Source of the DNA: Micrococcus sp. 2A
GTDB taxonomy: Bacteria > Actinomycetota > Actinomycetes > Actinomycetales > Micrococcaceae
Assembly (NCBI RefSeq): GCF_039519235.1
Contig: NZ_CP154351.1
Location: 1,984,001 to 2,048,000, forward strand
Direction: 5' to 3'
DNA length: 64,000 nt
In this document: positions 37,046 to 45,569 of the stretch, one piece after another
How the letters are laid out: each line of letters opens with the position of its first letter
Position numbering within the stretch: position 1 is the stretch's first letter
Notes under the pieces: generated by a model
Databases searched by the model: none
What the model saw: only the letters and a program-made list of their open reading frames with translations
Told to the model about the DNA's origin: nothing
Translations under genes and position numbers: made by a program

Positions 37046-37115
37046 GTCCCCCACGCTACCCACGGCCCGGTGCGTGAGACGCCGGCCGCGGGCGGGGCTC
37101 GGTAGCCTCGGAGCC
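37046..37115. promoter_or_regulatory. Divergent leaderless promoters (NUDIX / flavoprotein)
   Basis: TAGCGT on the minus strand (37053-37058) and TAGCCT on the plus strand (37103-37108) each end 7 nt before their start codon. Confidence 0.5.
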
Positions 37116-38336
37116 ATGAGCGCCTCGCACCCCGCACCCACGACGGCGGCCCCGACCGCCGTCGACGTCGCTGTGATCGGCGGCGGCCAGGCCGGCCTCG
37201 CCGCCGGATTCCACCTCCAGCGGCTCGCGCGGGACGTCGAGCGCGGCCGCGCTGCGGGGCCCGCGCCCTCGTTCGTGATCCTGGACGCGGCAGGGGAGCC
37301 CGGCGGCGCGTGGCGCCACTTCTGGGACTCGCTCGAGCTCTTCTCCCCTGCGGAGCACTCCTCCCTGCCCGGCCACCGCATGCCGGCCCTGCCGGACGCC
37401 TCGGCCACGGAGTCCGGCAACCCCGACGCGCTCCACGTCGTCGACTACCTCGCCGACTACGAGCAGCGCTACTCCCTGCCCGTCCGCCGCACCGCGCGCG
37501 TCAGCACCGTCACCCGGGACGCCTCGGCGGCGGAGGAGCCGCCGTTCACCCTCCTCCTCGAGGACGGCTCCCGCCTCACCGCCGGGGCCGTGGTCTCCGC
37601 GACCGGCACGTTCACCCGCCCGTACCTGCCCGCGGTCCCCGGGGCCGCGGAGTTCGCGGGACGCCGGCTGCACTCCGCGGCCTACCGCCGTCCGGAGGAC
37701 TTCACCGACCAGCGGGTGCTCGTGGTGGGCGGGGGCAACTCCGGCCCCCAGGTGGCCGCGGACCTGCTCGACCACGCCGCGGAGGTCACGTGGGCGTGTC
37801 GGCGCCCGCCGCGCTTCATGCCGGACGACGTCGACGGCCGCGTGCTGTTCCAGGCCGCCTCGGCGCGGGTGCTGGGCCGGGACGGCCCGTCGGTCGGCGA
37901 GCTCGGGGACATCGTGGCCGTCCCGCCCGTGCGCCGGGCCCGCGACGAGCACGGGCTGCATGCGGTCCCCATGGTCTCCCGGCTCACCCGGCGCGGCGCG
38001 GCCTGGGACGACGACGCCGGCCTCGAGCACGGCTGGGCGGCGGACTCGGCGGCCGCCGCGGAGGTGCGGGGCACGGATCGCACGTTCGACGCGATGGTGT
38101 GGAGCACCGGCTTCCACGCGGAGCTGCGCCACCTGCGGCAGCTGGACCTGAGCACGACCGGCGCCGGCGTGCCCCGCACCCGGAGCGACCTGCCGACCGC
38201 GAGCACCGACGTCCCCGGCCTGTACCTGCTCGGCTACGGCGACTGGTGCGGGCCGGCCTCGGCCACGCTAGTGGGCGTCGGCGTGTGGGCGCGGAACACC
38301 GTGGAGGACGTCGCCGCCCGACTGGCCGAGGGCTGA
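37116..38336 (+). CDS. FAD/NAD(P)-dependent oxidoreductase, CzcO/flavin monooxygenase-like
   Basis: 406 aa. The FAD-binding GxGxxG appears as [17 protein letters not shown] (about 17-33), and the NADPH-binding site as [17 protein letters not shown] near 205-221. Also present are [16 protein letters not shown] and the C-terminal ATG-like motif [14 protein letters not shown]. This is the group of flavin monooxygenases often named CzcO; real substrates are mostly unknown. A catalytic Cys pair of thioredoxin reductases is absent. Start ATG 37116, 7 nt from TAGCCT. Confidence 0.85.
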   Translation: MSASHPAPTTAAPTAVDVAVIGGGQAGLAAGFHLQRLARDVERGRAAGPAPSFVILDAAGEPGGAWRHFWDSLELFSPAEHSSLPGHRMPALPDASATESGNPDALHVVDYLADYEQRYSLPVRRTARVSTVTRDASAAEEPPFTLLLEDGSRLTAGAVVSATGTFTRPYLPAVPGAAEFAGRRLHSAAYRRPEDFTDQRVLVVGGGNSGPQVAADLLDHAAEVTWACRRPPRFMPDDVDGRVLFQAASARVLGRDGPSVGELGDIVAVPPVRRARDEHGLHAVPMVSRLTRRGAAWDDDAGLEHGWAADSAAAAEVRGTDRTFDAMVWSTGFHAELRHLRQLDLSTTGAGVPRTRSDLPTASTDVPGLYLLGYGDWCGPASATLVGVGVWARNTVEDVAARLAEG

Positions 38337-38345
38337 GCCGCCGGC

Positions 38346-38811
38346 TCAGCTGAGCATCAGCCGCACGGCGAGCACCGCCATGACCGCGGCGATGAGCACG
38401 TCCAGGACGCGCCACGCGCTCGGCGAGGCGAGCGGGCGGGCCAGGAGCCGCGCCCCGAACCCCAGCCCGGAGAACCACAGCAGGGAGGCGAGCACGGCGC
38501 CGGCGGCGAACACCCAGCGTCCGTCCGGGCCGTGCTGGTTGGCGAGGCTGCCGAGCAGCACCACGGTGTCCAGGTACACGTGCGGATTCAGCCACGTCAG
38601 GGCGAGCGTGGTCCCCAGCACCGAGCCGGCCGTCCGCGGCGCCGGCCGTGCCTCCCACGATCAGCACGGCGTCCGATGCCGCGCACACCGCGACGACGGG
38701 GCCCACGTGCTCACGGCGCGCGCCCTGGCGCAGGACGAAGGCGTTCTGGGCGCCGATCGCCACGATGAGGGCGAGTCCGGTGAGCAGGCCCGTCACGGCG
38801 AGGTTCCACAT
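38346..38811 (-). pseudogene. lysE/argO-type amino acid exporter, internal deletion and frameshift
   Basis: The N-terminal part reads [20 protein letters not shown], then [19 protein letters not shown] and [12 protein letters not shown], typical of LysE/ArgO. At about 38630-38645 the frame switches and continues with [20 protein letters not shown] to a normal C-terminus. The whole locus is 466 bp, not a multiple of 3, against roughly 600 bp for family members, so about 135-150 bp are lost. An 8-bp repeat GCCGGCCG (38625-38632 and 38641-38648) marks the junction. The leaderless promoter (TAGCGT, 7 nt) is intact. Confidence 0.85.
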
Positions 38812-38881
38812 GAGCCTGACGCTAGGGCGGTCTCGAATCTGAGACAAACGCATCATCCTGCGATTGCCTAAGCTCTGCTTC
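38812..38881. promoter_or_regulatory. lysE-lysG divergent control region
   Basis: TAGCGT (minus strand, 38819-38824) and TAAGCT (plus strand, 38869-38874) are each 7 nt from a start codon. The palindrome TCTCGAATCTGAGA at 38831-38844 has the T-N11-A form of LysR-type sites, and CGCATCATCCTGCG follows at 38850-38863. Confidence 0.55.
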
Positions 38882-39757
38882 ATGAATCACGAGCAGCTGC
38901 GCGCCCTGCTGGCCATCGTCGACGAGGGCTCGTTCGAAGGGGCGGCCCACACGCTGGGCGTCAGCGCGTCCGCCGTGAGCCAGCGGATTCGCGCGCTCGA
39001 GCACACCGTCGGCCAGGTGGTGGTCCGGCGAGGCAGCCCCTGCGTGCCGACCGATGCCGGCACGGCCCTCGTGCGCATGGCCCGGCACGTGCAGGTCCTC
39101 GAGGGGGAGGCCTGGGCACGTCTCGGCCGGCAGGCGTCCGGTCGCAGCGTCACCGCGCTCGCCGTGCCCGCGGACGCCCTGGGCACGTGGTTCCAGCCCG
39201 TGGTGCGGGACGCCGCCGCCTGGCATGACACCGTGCTGGACCTGCACGTGGAGGACCAGGACCACAGTGCGCAGCTGCTGCGGCGGGGCGAGGTGCTGGC
39301 CGCCGTCACCACCGAGCCGGTCCCCGTGCCGGGCTGCGAGGCGGAGCCGCTCGGCCACATGCGGTACGTCCCCGTGGCCGCGCGCGCCCTGCTCGAGCGG
39401 CACCGGGGGGCCGGCGCCGTCGACCTCGCGGCCATGCCGATGATGCGGTTCAACGTGAAGGACGACCTCCAGGGCATCGTGCTGCGCTCCGCCGGAGTCG
39501 CCACGGCCCCGCCGACCCACACCGCCCCGTCCTTCGACGCCTTCCAGCGCTGCGTGGAGGCCGGCCTGGGCTGGGGCATGCTCGTGGACCATCAGGCTCG
39601 CGAGGGCCTGCGCGACGGCGGCCTCGTCCGCCTGCCGGGGGTCGACGACGTCCTCCTGCCCCTGCACTGGCAGGCCGCCACCCTGCCCTCACCGCGCCTG
39701 CTGCGACTGACCGCGGCCGTCCGTGCCGCCGCCCACCGGGGGCTGGATCCCCCGTGA
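38882..39757 (+). CDS. lysG: LysR-type regulator, LysG/ArgP family
   Basis: 291 aa. The winged helix-turn-helix is at 1-60 ([35 protein letters not shown]) and the periplasmic-binding-like effector domain covers 90-291. In Corynebacterium, LysG senses basic amino acids and activates the divergent exporter gene lysE. The divergent, leaderless layout is the same here, but the exporter is broken, so the protein may have lost its target or control other genes. Open reading frame intact. The upstream in-frame GTG/ATG-type extension lies inside the promoter. Confidence 0.88.
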   Translation: MNHEQLRALLAIVDEGSFEGAAHTLGVSASAVSQRIRALEHTVGQVVVRRGSPCVPTDAGTALVRMARHVQVLEGEAWARLGRQASGRSVTALAVPADALGTWFQPVVRDAAAWHDTVLDLHVEDQDHSAQLLRRGEVLAAVTTEPVPVPGCEAEPLGHMRYVPVAARALLERHRGAGAVDLAAMPMMRFNVKDDLQGIVLRSAGVATAPPTHTAPSFDAFQRCVEAGLGWGMLVDHQAREGLRDGGLVRLPGVDDVLLPLHWQAATLPSPRLLRLTAAVRAAAHRGLDPP

Positions 39758-39858
39758 GGCGCCGCATCCGAGGCGCCGGCCCCGTCCGTCGGCGGGGTGC
39801 CGCGCTGCGTGCCGGCCCCGCCCCGATCAGGACCCGGTCAGGACCTGGTCCGGACCGC

Positions 39859-40665
39859 TCATGCCCCGAGGGAATGCCCCAGGGCCCGGAGCTCGCGGCG
39901 CGTCCGCCCCGCGCGCATGAGTGCGAGCAGCTCCTCCCGGCCGGGCTTGAGCTCGTAGGCCAGCAGGGACCGCGCCCTCTCGGGGTCGGTCTCGCCCGCA
40001 CCGTAGCTGGGGCACCACCGGGCGATCGGGCAGGCCCCGCACGCCGGCTTCCGCGCGTGGCACACGCGGCGGCCGTGGAAGATGAGGTGGTGGGAGAGCA
40101 TGGTCCAGTCCCGCGGCGGGAACAGGGCGGCGACGGCGTGCTCCACCTTCACCGGGTCGGTCTCCTCCGTGAAGCCGAGCCGGCGCGCCAGGCGCCCGAA
40201 GTGCGTGTCCACGGTGATCCCGGGGCGGCCGAACGCGTTGCCCAGCACCACGAACGCCGTCTTGCGACCCACCCCCGGGAGGGTCACGAGATCCTCGAGG
40301 CGGCCGGGGACCTCCCCGTCGAAGCGCTCCACGAGCTCGACGGAGAGCCGCAGGATCGCCGACGCCTTGTTCTTGTAGAAGCCCGTGGGGCGCACGAGCT
40401 CCTGCAGCTCCACCTCCGTGGCCGCGGCCATGGCCGCCGCGTCGGGGAAGCGCGCGAACAGCGCGGGGGTCACGGAGTTCACCCGCACGTCCGTCGTCTG
40501 GGCCGAGAGCACGGTGGCCACGAGCAGCTCGAAGGGGTTCTCGAAGTCCAGCTCGGCCACCGCGTACGGGTACGCCTCCGCGAGCGCGCGGTCGATCCGC
40601 CGCGCCCGGCGCGTCAGGGCCAGCGGGCTCTCCCCCGTCGGCGTCGTCGTCCCGTGCGCGCTCAC
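39859..40665 (-). CDS. nth: Endonuclease III (base excision repair glycosylase/AP lyase)
   Basis: 268 aa. The helix-hairpin-helix is [20 protein letters not shown] with the catalytic Lys, and the catalytic Asp is in [16 protein letters not shown] [4Fe-4S] cluster loop [17 protein letters not shown] (C-x6-C-x2-C-x5-C) is near 205-221. It removes oxidised pyrimidines from DNA. The start is a GTG at 40665 with little ribosome-site support; longer in-frame starts run into non-coding sequence. It corresponds to Rv3674c. Confidence 0.93.
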   Translation of the reverse strand: MSAHGTTTPTGESPLALTRRARRIDRALAEAYPYAVAELDFENPFELLVATVLSAQTTDVRVNSVTPALFARFPDAAAMAAATEVELQELVRPTGFYKNKASAILRLSVELVERFDGEVPGRLEDLVTLPGVGRKTAFVVLGNAFGRPGITVDTHFGRLARRLGFTEETDPVKVEHAVAALFPPRDWTMLSHHLIFHGRRVCHARKPACGACPIARWCPSYGAGETDPERARSLLAYELKPGREELLALMRAGRTRRELRALGHSLGA

Positions 40666-40847
40666 GCCGACCGCCGCCCCGCCACGGCCGTGAAGGAGCC
40701 CTGCGGGGAGTCCGCCCACTCGGCGCCCGCGTCGCGCAGCAGGGCGTCGTGAGGCCGCGGCCCCCCTGCTCCGCCTCCTCGGCGTCGGGCAGCTCGTCCC
40801 ACGGCTCCGCCGCCGGCCACCACCACGTCCCACTGCTCCCGAGTCAT
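40662..40847 (-). pseudogene. Possible broken small gene upstream of nth
   Basis: A 61-codon frame from ATG 40847 ([14 protein letters not shown]) reads poorly in the middle, but a shifted frame gives [16 protein letters not shown], which looks coding. The original frame looks sensible again near [20 protein letters not shown]. Two compensating indels in a short gene, or chance, would explain this. No family recognised. Confidence 0.3.
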
Positions 40848-41055
40848 GGACCGATTCTCCCGTGCCGCGGTGGCGGGCGCGAACGCATCCGGCGGCCGCT
40901 CGCCGTGGGGAGCAACACGAACGGCGGTGATTTGCCGCCTCCGGCCCCGCGCGTCATGCTGATCCCGACAGACCTGTGCCACGCGTCACACCGGCGACCG
41001 GCCCTGCCGGCCACCCCCAGATCCCGGCGCGCCCCGCCCCGAAAGGACACCCCCG
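40848..41055 (+). promoter_or_regulatory. acs upstream region
   Basis: 208 bp holding a Crp-like site at 40975-40990 and, before the ATG, GAAAGGACACCCCCG as ribosome site. The -10 box is not clear; CATGCT at 40955-40960 is one option. Confidence 0.45.
40975..40990 (+). promoter_or_regulatory. Crp/GlxR-like site upstream of acs
   Basis: TGTGCCACGCGTCACA has one mismatch to TGTGA-N6-TCACA and is centred about 73 bp before the acs ATG. acs genes are cAMP-receptor targets in several bacteria, so the context supports the site. Confidence 0.6.
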
Positions 41056-42996
41056 ATGGATGAGCAGATCCCCACGTTCCCCCCACCACCGGAGTTCGCC
41101 GCCCAGGCCGTCGCCACGGCGGACCTGTACGCCGAGGCCTCCGAGGACCGGCTCGCCTACTGGGCCCGCCGAGCCCGCGAGGCCCTGCACTGGGAGGAGG
41201 ACTTCACCGAGGTCCTGGACTTCTCCGACGCCCCGTTCGCGAAGTGGTTCGCCGACGGCACCACCAACGCCGCCTACAACGCACTGGACCGCCACGTGGA
41301 GGCCGGCCGCGGCGAGCGTGTGGCCATCCACTTCGAGGGCGAGCCGGGCGACACCCGCACCTACACGTACGCCGAGCTGGCCGCCGAGGTGCGGCGGGCC
41401 GCCAACGCGTTCGAGTCGCTGGGCGTCGCCAAGGGCGACCGCGTGGCCGTCTACCTGCCCATGATCCCCGAGGCCGTCATCACGATGCTCGCGTGCGCGC
41501 GCATCGGCGCCGTGCACTCCGTGGTGTTCGGCGGCTTCTCCGCCGACGCCCTGCGCTCCCGCGTGGACGACGCCGAGGCGAAGCTCGTCGTCACCGCGGA
41601 CGGCTCCTTCCGCCGCGGCAAGCCCTCCATGCTCAAGCCCGCCGTGGACGAGGCGCTCTCAGCCCCCGGCCACACCGTGGAGAACGTCGTCGTCGTGCGC
41701 CGCAACGAGGCCGAGGTGCCCATGGCCGAGGGCCGCGACCACTGGTGGCACGACGTGGTCCCCACCGCCTCCGACGAGCACGAGCTCGTGTGGCACGACG
41801 CCGAGCACCCGCTCTTCATCCTCTACACCTCCGGCACCACCGGGAAGCCGAAGGGCATCCTGCACACCACCGGCGGCTACCTCGTCCAGGGCGCCGTGAC
41901 GATGCACGACACCTTCGACCTCAAGCCGGAGACGGACGTCTACTGGTGCACCGCCGACGTCGGCTGGGTCACCGGCCACTCCTACGTCGCCTACGCGCCG
42001 CTCGTGAACGGCGCCACCCAGGTGATCTACGAGGGCACCCCGGACTCCCCGCACCAGGGCCGGTGGTGGGAGATCGTCGAGAAGTACGGCGTCACCATCC
42101 TCTACACCGCGCCGACCGCGGTGCGCACCTTCATGAAGTGGGGCCGCCAGATCCCGGACGGCCACGACCTCTCCTCCCTGCGCCTGCTGGGCACCGTGGG
42201 CGAGGCCATCAACCCCGAGGCGTGGCGCTGGTTCCACGAGGTCATCGGCGGCTCGCACTGCCCGATCGTGGACACCTGGTGGCAGACCGAGACCGGCGCG
42301 CACATGCTCACCCCGCTGCCCGGCGTCACCACGCTCAAGCCCGGCTCGGCGCAGCAGCCCGTGCCCGGCGTCGTGCTGACCGTGGTGGACGAGGCGGGCG
42401 AGCCCCTCGAGGGCACCGCCGCGGGCTTCCTCGTGGCGCGCGAGCCGTGGCCGTCCATGCTGCGGGGCATCTGGGGCGATCCGGAGCGCTTCAAGGAGAC
42501 CTACTGGTCCCGCTTCCCCGGCATGTACTTCGCCGGCGACGGCGCCCGCTACGACGAGGACGGCGACATCTGGCTGCTCGGCCGCGTGGACGACGTCATG
42601 AACGTCTCCGGCCACCGCCTGTCCACCCAGGAGATCGAGTCCTCCCTCGTGGCGCACGAGCTCGTGGCGGAGTCCGCCGTGGTCGGCGCCGCGGACGAGA
42701 CGACGGGTCAGTCCGTCGTCGCCTTCGTCCTCCTCACCGAGGAGGCCTCCGCCCGGGGCCTGGACCCTGCCGAGGTCGAGCAGGCGCTGCGCGCCCACGT
42801 GGGGCACGACATCGGCCCGATCGCCAAGCCGAAGCGCATCCTCGTGGTGCCGGAGCTGCCCAAGACCCGCTCGGGGAAGATCATGCGCCGCCTCCTCAAG
42901 GACGTCGCCGAGGGCCGCACCCCCGGCGACGCCACCACCCTGGCGGATCCGACCGTCATGGACCGCATCGTGGAGACCCTGGGCGACCGCGCCTGA
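41056..42996 (+). CDS. acs: Acetyl-CoA synthetase (AMP-forming)
   Basis: 646 aa. Activates acetate to acetyl-CoA through acetyl-AMP. The ATP/AMP motif is [19 protein letters not shown] near 258-276, the adenine motif is [13 protein letters not shown], and the hinge is [16 protein letters not shown]. The C-terminal [14 protein letters not shown] contains the catalytic Lys that acetyltransferases block and deacetylases such as AcuC restore. Full length for the family. A Crp-like site sits upstream, and a very long hairpin follows the stop. Confidence 0.95.
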   Translation: MDEQIPTFPPPPEFAAQAVATADLYAEASEDRLAYWARRAREALHWEEDFTEVLDFSDAPFAKWFADGTTNAAYNALDRHVEAGRGERVAIHFEGEPGDTRTYTYAELAAEVRRAANAFESLGVAKGDRVAVYLPMIPEAVITMLACARIGAVHSVVFGGFSADALRSRVDDAEAKLVVTADGSFRRGKPSMLKPAVDEALSAPGHTVENVVVVRRNEAEVPMAEGRDHWWHDVVPTASDEHELVWHDAEHPLFILYTSGTTGKPKGILHTTGGYLVQGAVTMHDTFDLKPETDVYWCTADVGWVTGHSYVAYAPLVNGATQVIYEGTPDSPHQGRWWEIVEKYGVTILYTAPTAVRTFMKWGRQIPDGHDLSSLRLLGTVGEAINPEAWRWFHEVIGGSHCPIVDTWWQTETGAHMLTPLPGVTTLKPGSAQQPVPGVVLTVVDEAGEPLEGTAAGFLVAREPWPSMLRGIWGDPERFKETYWSRFPGMYFAGDGARYDEDGDIWLLGRVDDVMNVSGHRLSTQEIESSLVAHELVAESAVVGAADETTGQSVVAFVLLTEEASARGLDPAEVEQALRAHVGHDIGPIAKPKRILVVPELPKTRSGKIMRRLLKDVAEGRTPGDATTLADPTVMDRIVETLGDRA

Positions 42997-43010
42997 CCTG
43001 CTGAGCACAG

Positions 43011-43069
43011 ACGAGCCCTGCGACGTGGCGCCCATCCGGAGCGGATGGGCACCACGTCGCAGGGCTCGT
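43011..43069. terminator. Long bidirectional hairpin between acs and gntR
   Basis: Outer arms ACGAGCCCTGCGACGTGG (43011-43028) and its exact complement (43052-43069) pair over 18 bp. After a 2x2 mismatch, CCCATCCG / CGGATGGG add 8 bp around a 3-nt loop. It lies between convergent genes. Confidence 0.8.
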
Positions 43070-43122
43070 TCGTCGTGGCGCTCAGGTCTGGTGCGTGGTC
43101 AGGGTCGCGACGCCGCGGCGCC

Positions 43123-43575
43123 TCAGCCCCGGGCGGCGGCGGCCAGGCGGGCCTGCTTCACGGCGTCGGCGGGCGTGAAGCCGAGGCGGCCGACGACCTC
43201 GTCCACGAAGCGGCGTGCTGCCTGTCGGGCCTCCTCCCTGCACCCCTCCGCGGACGCCGCGACGAACGTGCCCGCGCGACCGCGGGTCTCCACGGCCCCG
43301 CGAGCCTCGAGCTCCTTGTAGGCCTTGGCCGCGGTGCCCGGGGCGAGCCCGAGCTCCCCGGCCAGCGTGCGCACGGGCGGGAGGCGGTCGCCGCGGGCGA
43401 GGAGACCGCGGGCCACGGCGTCCACGACGGCGTCCACGAGCTGCGCCGAGGCGGGATCCGGGGCCGAGCGGTCGACCGACAGACACGGCAGGGACGGCGC
43501 GGCGACACGCGAGGGCGGGGAGGCCGCCGTGGCAGCCTCCCCGCCCTCGCGGTGCGCAGGGGTGCGCGGGGTCAT
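43123..43575 (-). CDS. GntR-family regulator (YtrA type)
   Basis: 150 aa. The winged helix-turn-helix is at about 45-110 (DAVARGLLARGDRLPPVRT, ELGLAPGTAAKAYKELEARG) and is followed only by a short helical tail of about 40 residues, as in the YtrA subgroup that often controls a linked transporter. It is the third gene of a metP-metS-gntR unit, 10 nt after the metS stop, so it probably regulates this transporter operon. Effector unknown. Confidence 0.82.
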   Translation of the reverse strand: MTPRTPAHREGGEAATAASPPSRVAAPSLPCLSVDRSAPDPASAQLVDAVVDAVARGLLARGDRLPPVRTLAGELGLAPGTAAKAYKELEARGAVETRGRAGTFVAASAEGCREEARQAARRFVDEVVGRLGFTPADAVKQARLAAAARG

Positions 43576-43585
43576 CCGGCGTGCA

Positions 43586-43780
43586 TCAGACGCGGTGAGC
43601 GGGGGCGTCGTCGTCCACCGGGGCTCCGAACGCCTCCTCGTCGGCTGCGTCCCAGGCCTCGTCCGGAAGGTGGCCGGAGGTCTCGTCCGGGTGCCGCACG
43701 AGGTGGATCATCGCGACGACCAGACCTCCCCAGACCAGGACGATCGCGAGGGTCATCATCATGATGGCTGCGATGCTCAT
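43586..43780 (-). CDS. metS: MetS-family small subunit of the methionine/alanine importer
   Basis: 64 aa. One membrane helix (about 4-27, IAAIMMMTLAIVLVWGGLVV) and a short acidic tail. In Corynebacterium glutamicum the pair MetP-MetS imports methionine and alanine with sodium. It starts 3 nt after the metP stop. Small enough to be missed by automated calling. Confidence 0.85.
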   Translation of the reverse strand: MSIAAIMMMTLAIVLVWGGLVVAMIHLVRHPDETSGHLPDEAWDAADEEAFGAPVDDDAPAHRV

Positions 43781-43783
43781 GGC

Positions 43784-45460
43784 TCAGTGCTCCTTCCGGA
43801 CGGCACGGGCCGCCGCGTCGACGGATGGGTCCGTCGTGTCCGTGCGGACCACGGGGATGGCGCCGGTGGGCGTGGTGCCGGCCGGGACCGCGTGGGTCGG
43901 GATGAGGTCGCCGTGGATCTCGTTCTCCACGGGCTCTTCATAGAGGTTCGACTTCTTGGACCACGGGATCAGGGACAGCAGCACCGCGAAGGCCACCGAG
44001 CCGAGGGCCAGGCCCCAGCCGTACTGGCCGAGGAAGTCGCCCGGGTAGTCGCCGTAGCCGTCCCGGATGGTCTCCATGATCCAGGAGAGCCAGATGTAGG
44101 AGAGCACCAGGGGCATGACCACGCCGATCAGCAGCGTGAAGATCCCGCCCACACGGAACGAGGAGACCGCGTTGAGGTGGGCCACGATCCGGCGCGCCGA
44201 GCCGAGGACGGCCGTCACCACGAGCACCGACATGAGGGCGGCGCCCACGATGCCGAAGTTGTTGGCGAAGGCGTCCATGGTGTCCAGCATGTAGAGGCCC
44301 GTGGTGGTGGAGAACAGTGCGAGGGACACGACGGCCGAGAGGCCGACCACCACCAGCACGGTGGTCCAGCGGCCCCAGCCCAGCTTGTCCTTCACCGCCG
44401 AGACCACGACCTCGAGGATGGAGATGAGCGAGGTGAACCCCGCGATCACGAGGGAGCCGAAGAAGAGGATGCCCACGAGGGCGCCCATGGGGGCCTGGGA
44501 GATCAGCGTGGGGAACGCGACGAAGGCCAGGCCGATTCCGCTGGCCACCACCTCGTCCACGCGCACGCCGGAGGCCTGCGCCATGAAGCCCAGCGCCGAG
44601 AACACGCCGATGCCGGCGAGGATCTCGAAGCCCGAGTTGGACAGGCCGACCACGAGGCCGGAGCCCGTCAGGTTCGTGCGCTTCTTCAGGTAGGACGCGT
44701 AGGTGATCATGATGCCGAAGCCCACGGAGAGGGAGAAGAAGATCTGCCCGTAGGCCGCGATCCACACGCCCGGCTCGGCCAGGGCCGCCCAGTTCGGGGT
44801 GAAGAGGGCGTCGAGGCCCTGCGTGGCGCCCGGCAGGGTGAGGGCGATGACGACCAGCACGAGGAACATGACGATGAGCAGCGGAATGCCGATCATGGAG
44901 GCCAGCGCGACGCCGCGGCGGATGCCGAAGCCCATCACGAGGATGAGGATGACCCACACCGCGAGCATCGGCCAGAACACGCCGGGCACGATGTCGAACG
45001 AGGGCTGCGGGGCGTCGGCCACCTGGAGGTAGGTCCCGTTGAAGAAGCCCTCGGGGTCGTCGCCCCACTCCTGGGTGAGGGAGAAGCCCGTGTAGCGGAT
45101 GGACCACGCGATGATGGCCGCGTAGTAGATGCCGATGACCACACAGATGAGCACCTGCCACCAGCCGATGGCTTCGGCCCAGCGGTTCAGCCGGCGGAAG
45201 GCCAGGGGCGCCGAGCCCCGGAAGCGGTGGCCGATCGCGTAGTCGAAGAACAGCAGCGGGATGCCCGCGGTGAGGAGCGCGATGAGGTAGGGGACGACGA
45301 AGGCGCCGCCGCCGTTCTCGTACGCCACGTAGGGGAAGCGCCAGATGTTGCCGAGGCCGACCGCCGAGCCGATCGCCGCGAGGATGAAGGCCCAGCGGCC
45401 GGTGAACTCCTCACGGGACTGCCGCGGTGCGGCGTCCGTGGCGGAGACGGATGTGGACAT
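43784..45460 (-). CDS. metP: Sodium-dependent amino acid transporter MetP (NSS family)
   Basis: 558 aa with about 12 helices of the LeuT fold. The sodium and substrate site of TM1 is WAFILAAIGSAVGLGNIWRF (about 23-42). Further landmarks are FFSLSVGFGIMITYASY and LISILEVVVS. With MetS it should import methionine and alanine; the exact substrate is inferred from the pairing. The start is the ATG at 45460 behind CCGGAGGTCCCC. A Crp-like site overlaps the promoter. Confidence 0.88.
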   Translation of the reverse strand: MSTSVSATDAAPRQSREEFTGRWAFILAAIGSAVGLGNIWRFPYVAYENGGGAFVVPYLIALLTAGIPLLFFDYAIGHRFRGSAPLAFRRLNRWAEAIGWWQVLICVVIGIYYAAIIAWSIRYTGFSLTQEWGDDPEGFFNGTYLQVADAPQPSFDIVPGVFWPMLAVWVILILVMGFGIRRGVALASMIGIPLLIVMFLVLVVIALTLPGATQGLDALFTPNWAALAEPGVWIAAYGQIFFSLSVGFGIMITYASYLKKRTNLTGSGLVVGLSNSGFEILAGIGVFSALGFMAQASGVRVDEVVASGIGLAFVAFPTLISQAPMGALVGILFFGSLVIAGFTSLISILEVVVSAVKDKLGWGRWTTVLVVVGLSAVVSLALFSTTTGLYMLDTMDAFANNFGIVGAALMSVLVVTAVLGSARRIVAHLNAVSSFRVGGIFTLLIGVVMPLVLSYIWLSWIMETIRDGYGDYPGDFLGQYGWGLALGSVAFAVLLSLIPWSKKSNLYEEPVENEIHGDLIPTHAVPAGTTPTGAIPVVRTDTTDPSVDAAARAVRKEH

Positions 45461-45491
45461 GGGGGACCTCCGGGGAAGGACGGGGTGCAGA

Positions 45492-45507
45492 TGTGATCGA
45501 CCACACA
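45492..45507 (+). promoter_or_regulatory. Crp/GlxR-like site over the metP promoter
   Basis: TGTGATCGACCACACA is one mismatch from TGTGA-N6-TCACA. A TATTGT -10 box (minus strand, 45505-45510) overlaps its edge, so bound Crp would cover the transcription start and repress. Confidence 0.5.
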
Positions 45508-45569
45508 ATACGACATCGTCCGATGCGTGGGAACCCGCGTCCAGGATGCAGACGCGGCCGTGGTGCGGG

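Noticed and set aside
45461..45569. SAM riboswitch before metP
   Set aside because: About 100 nt only, with a promoter-like box and a Crp-like palindrome, and none of the SAM aptamer core motifs.
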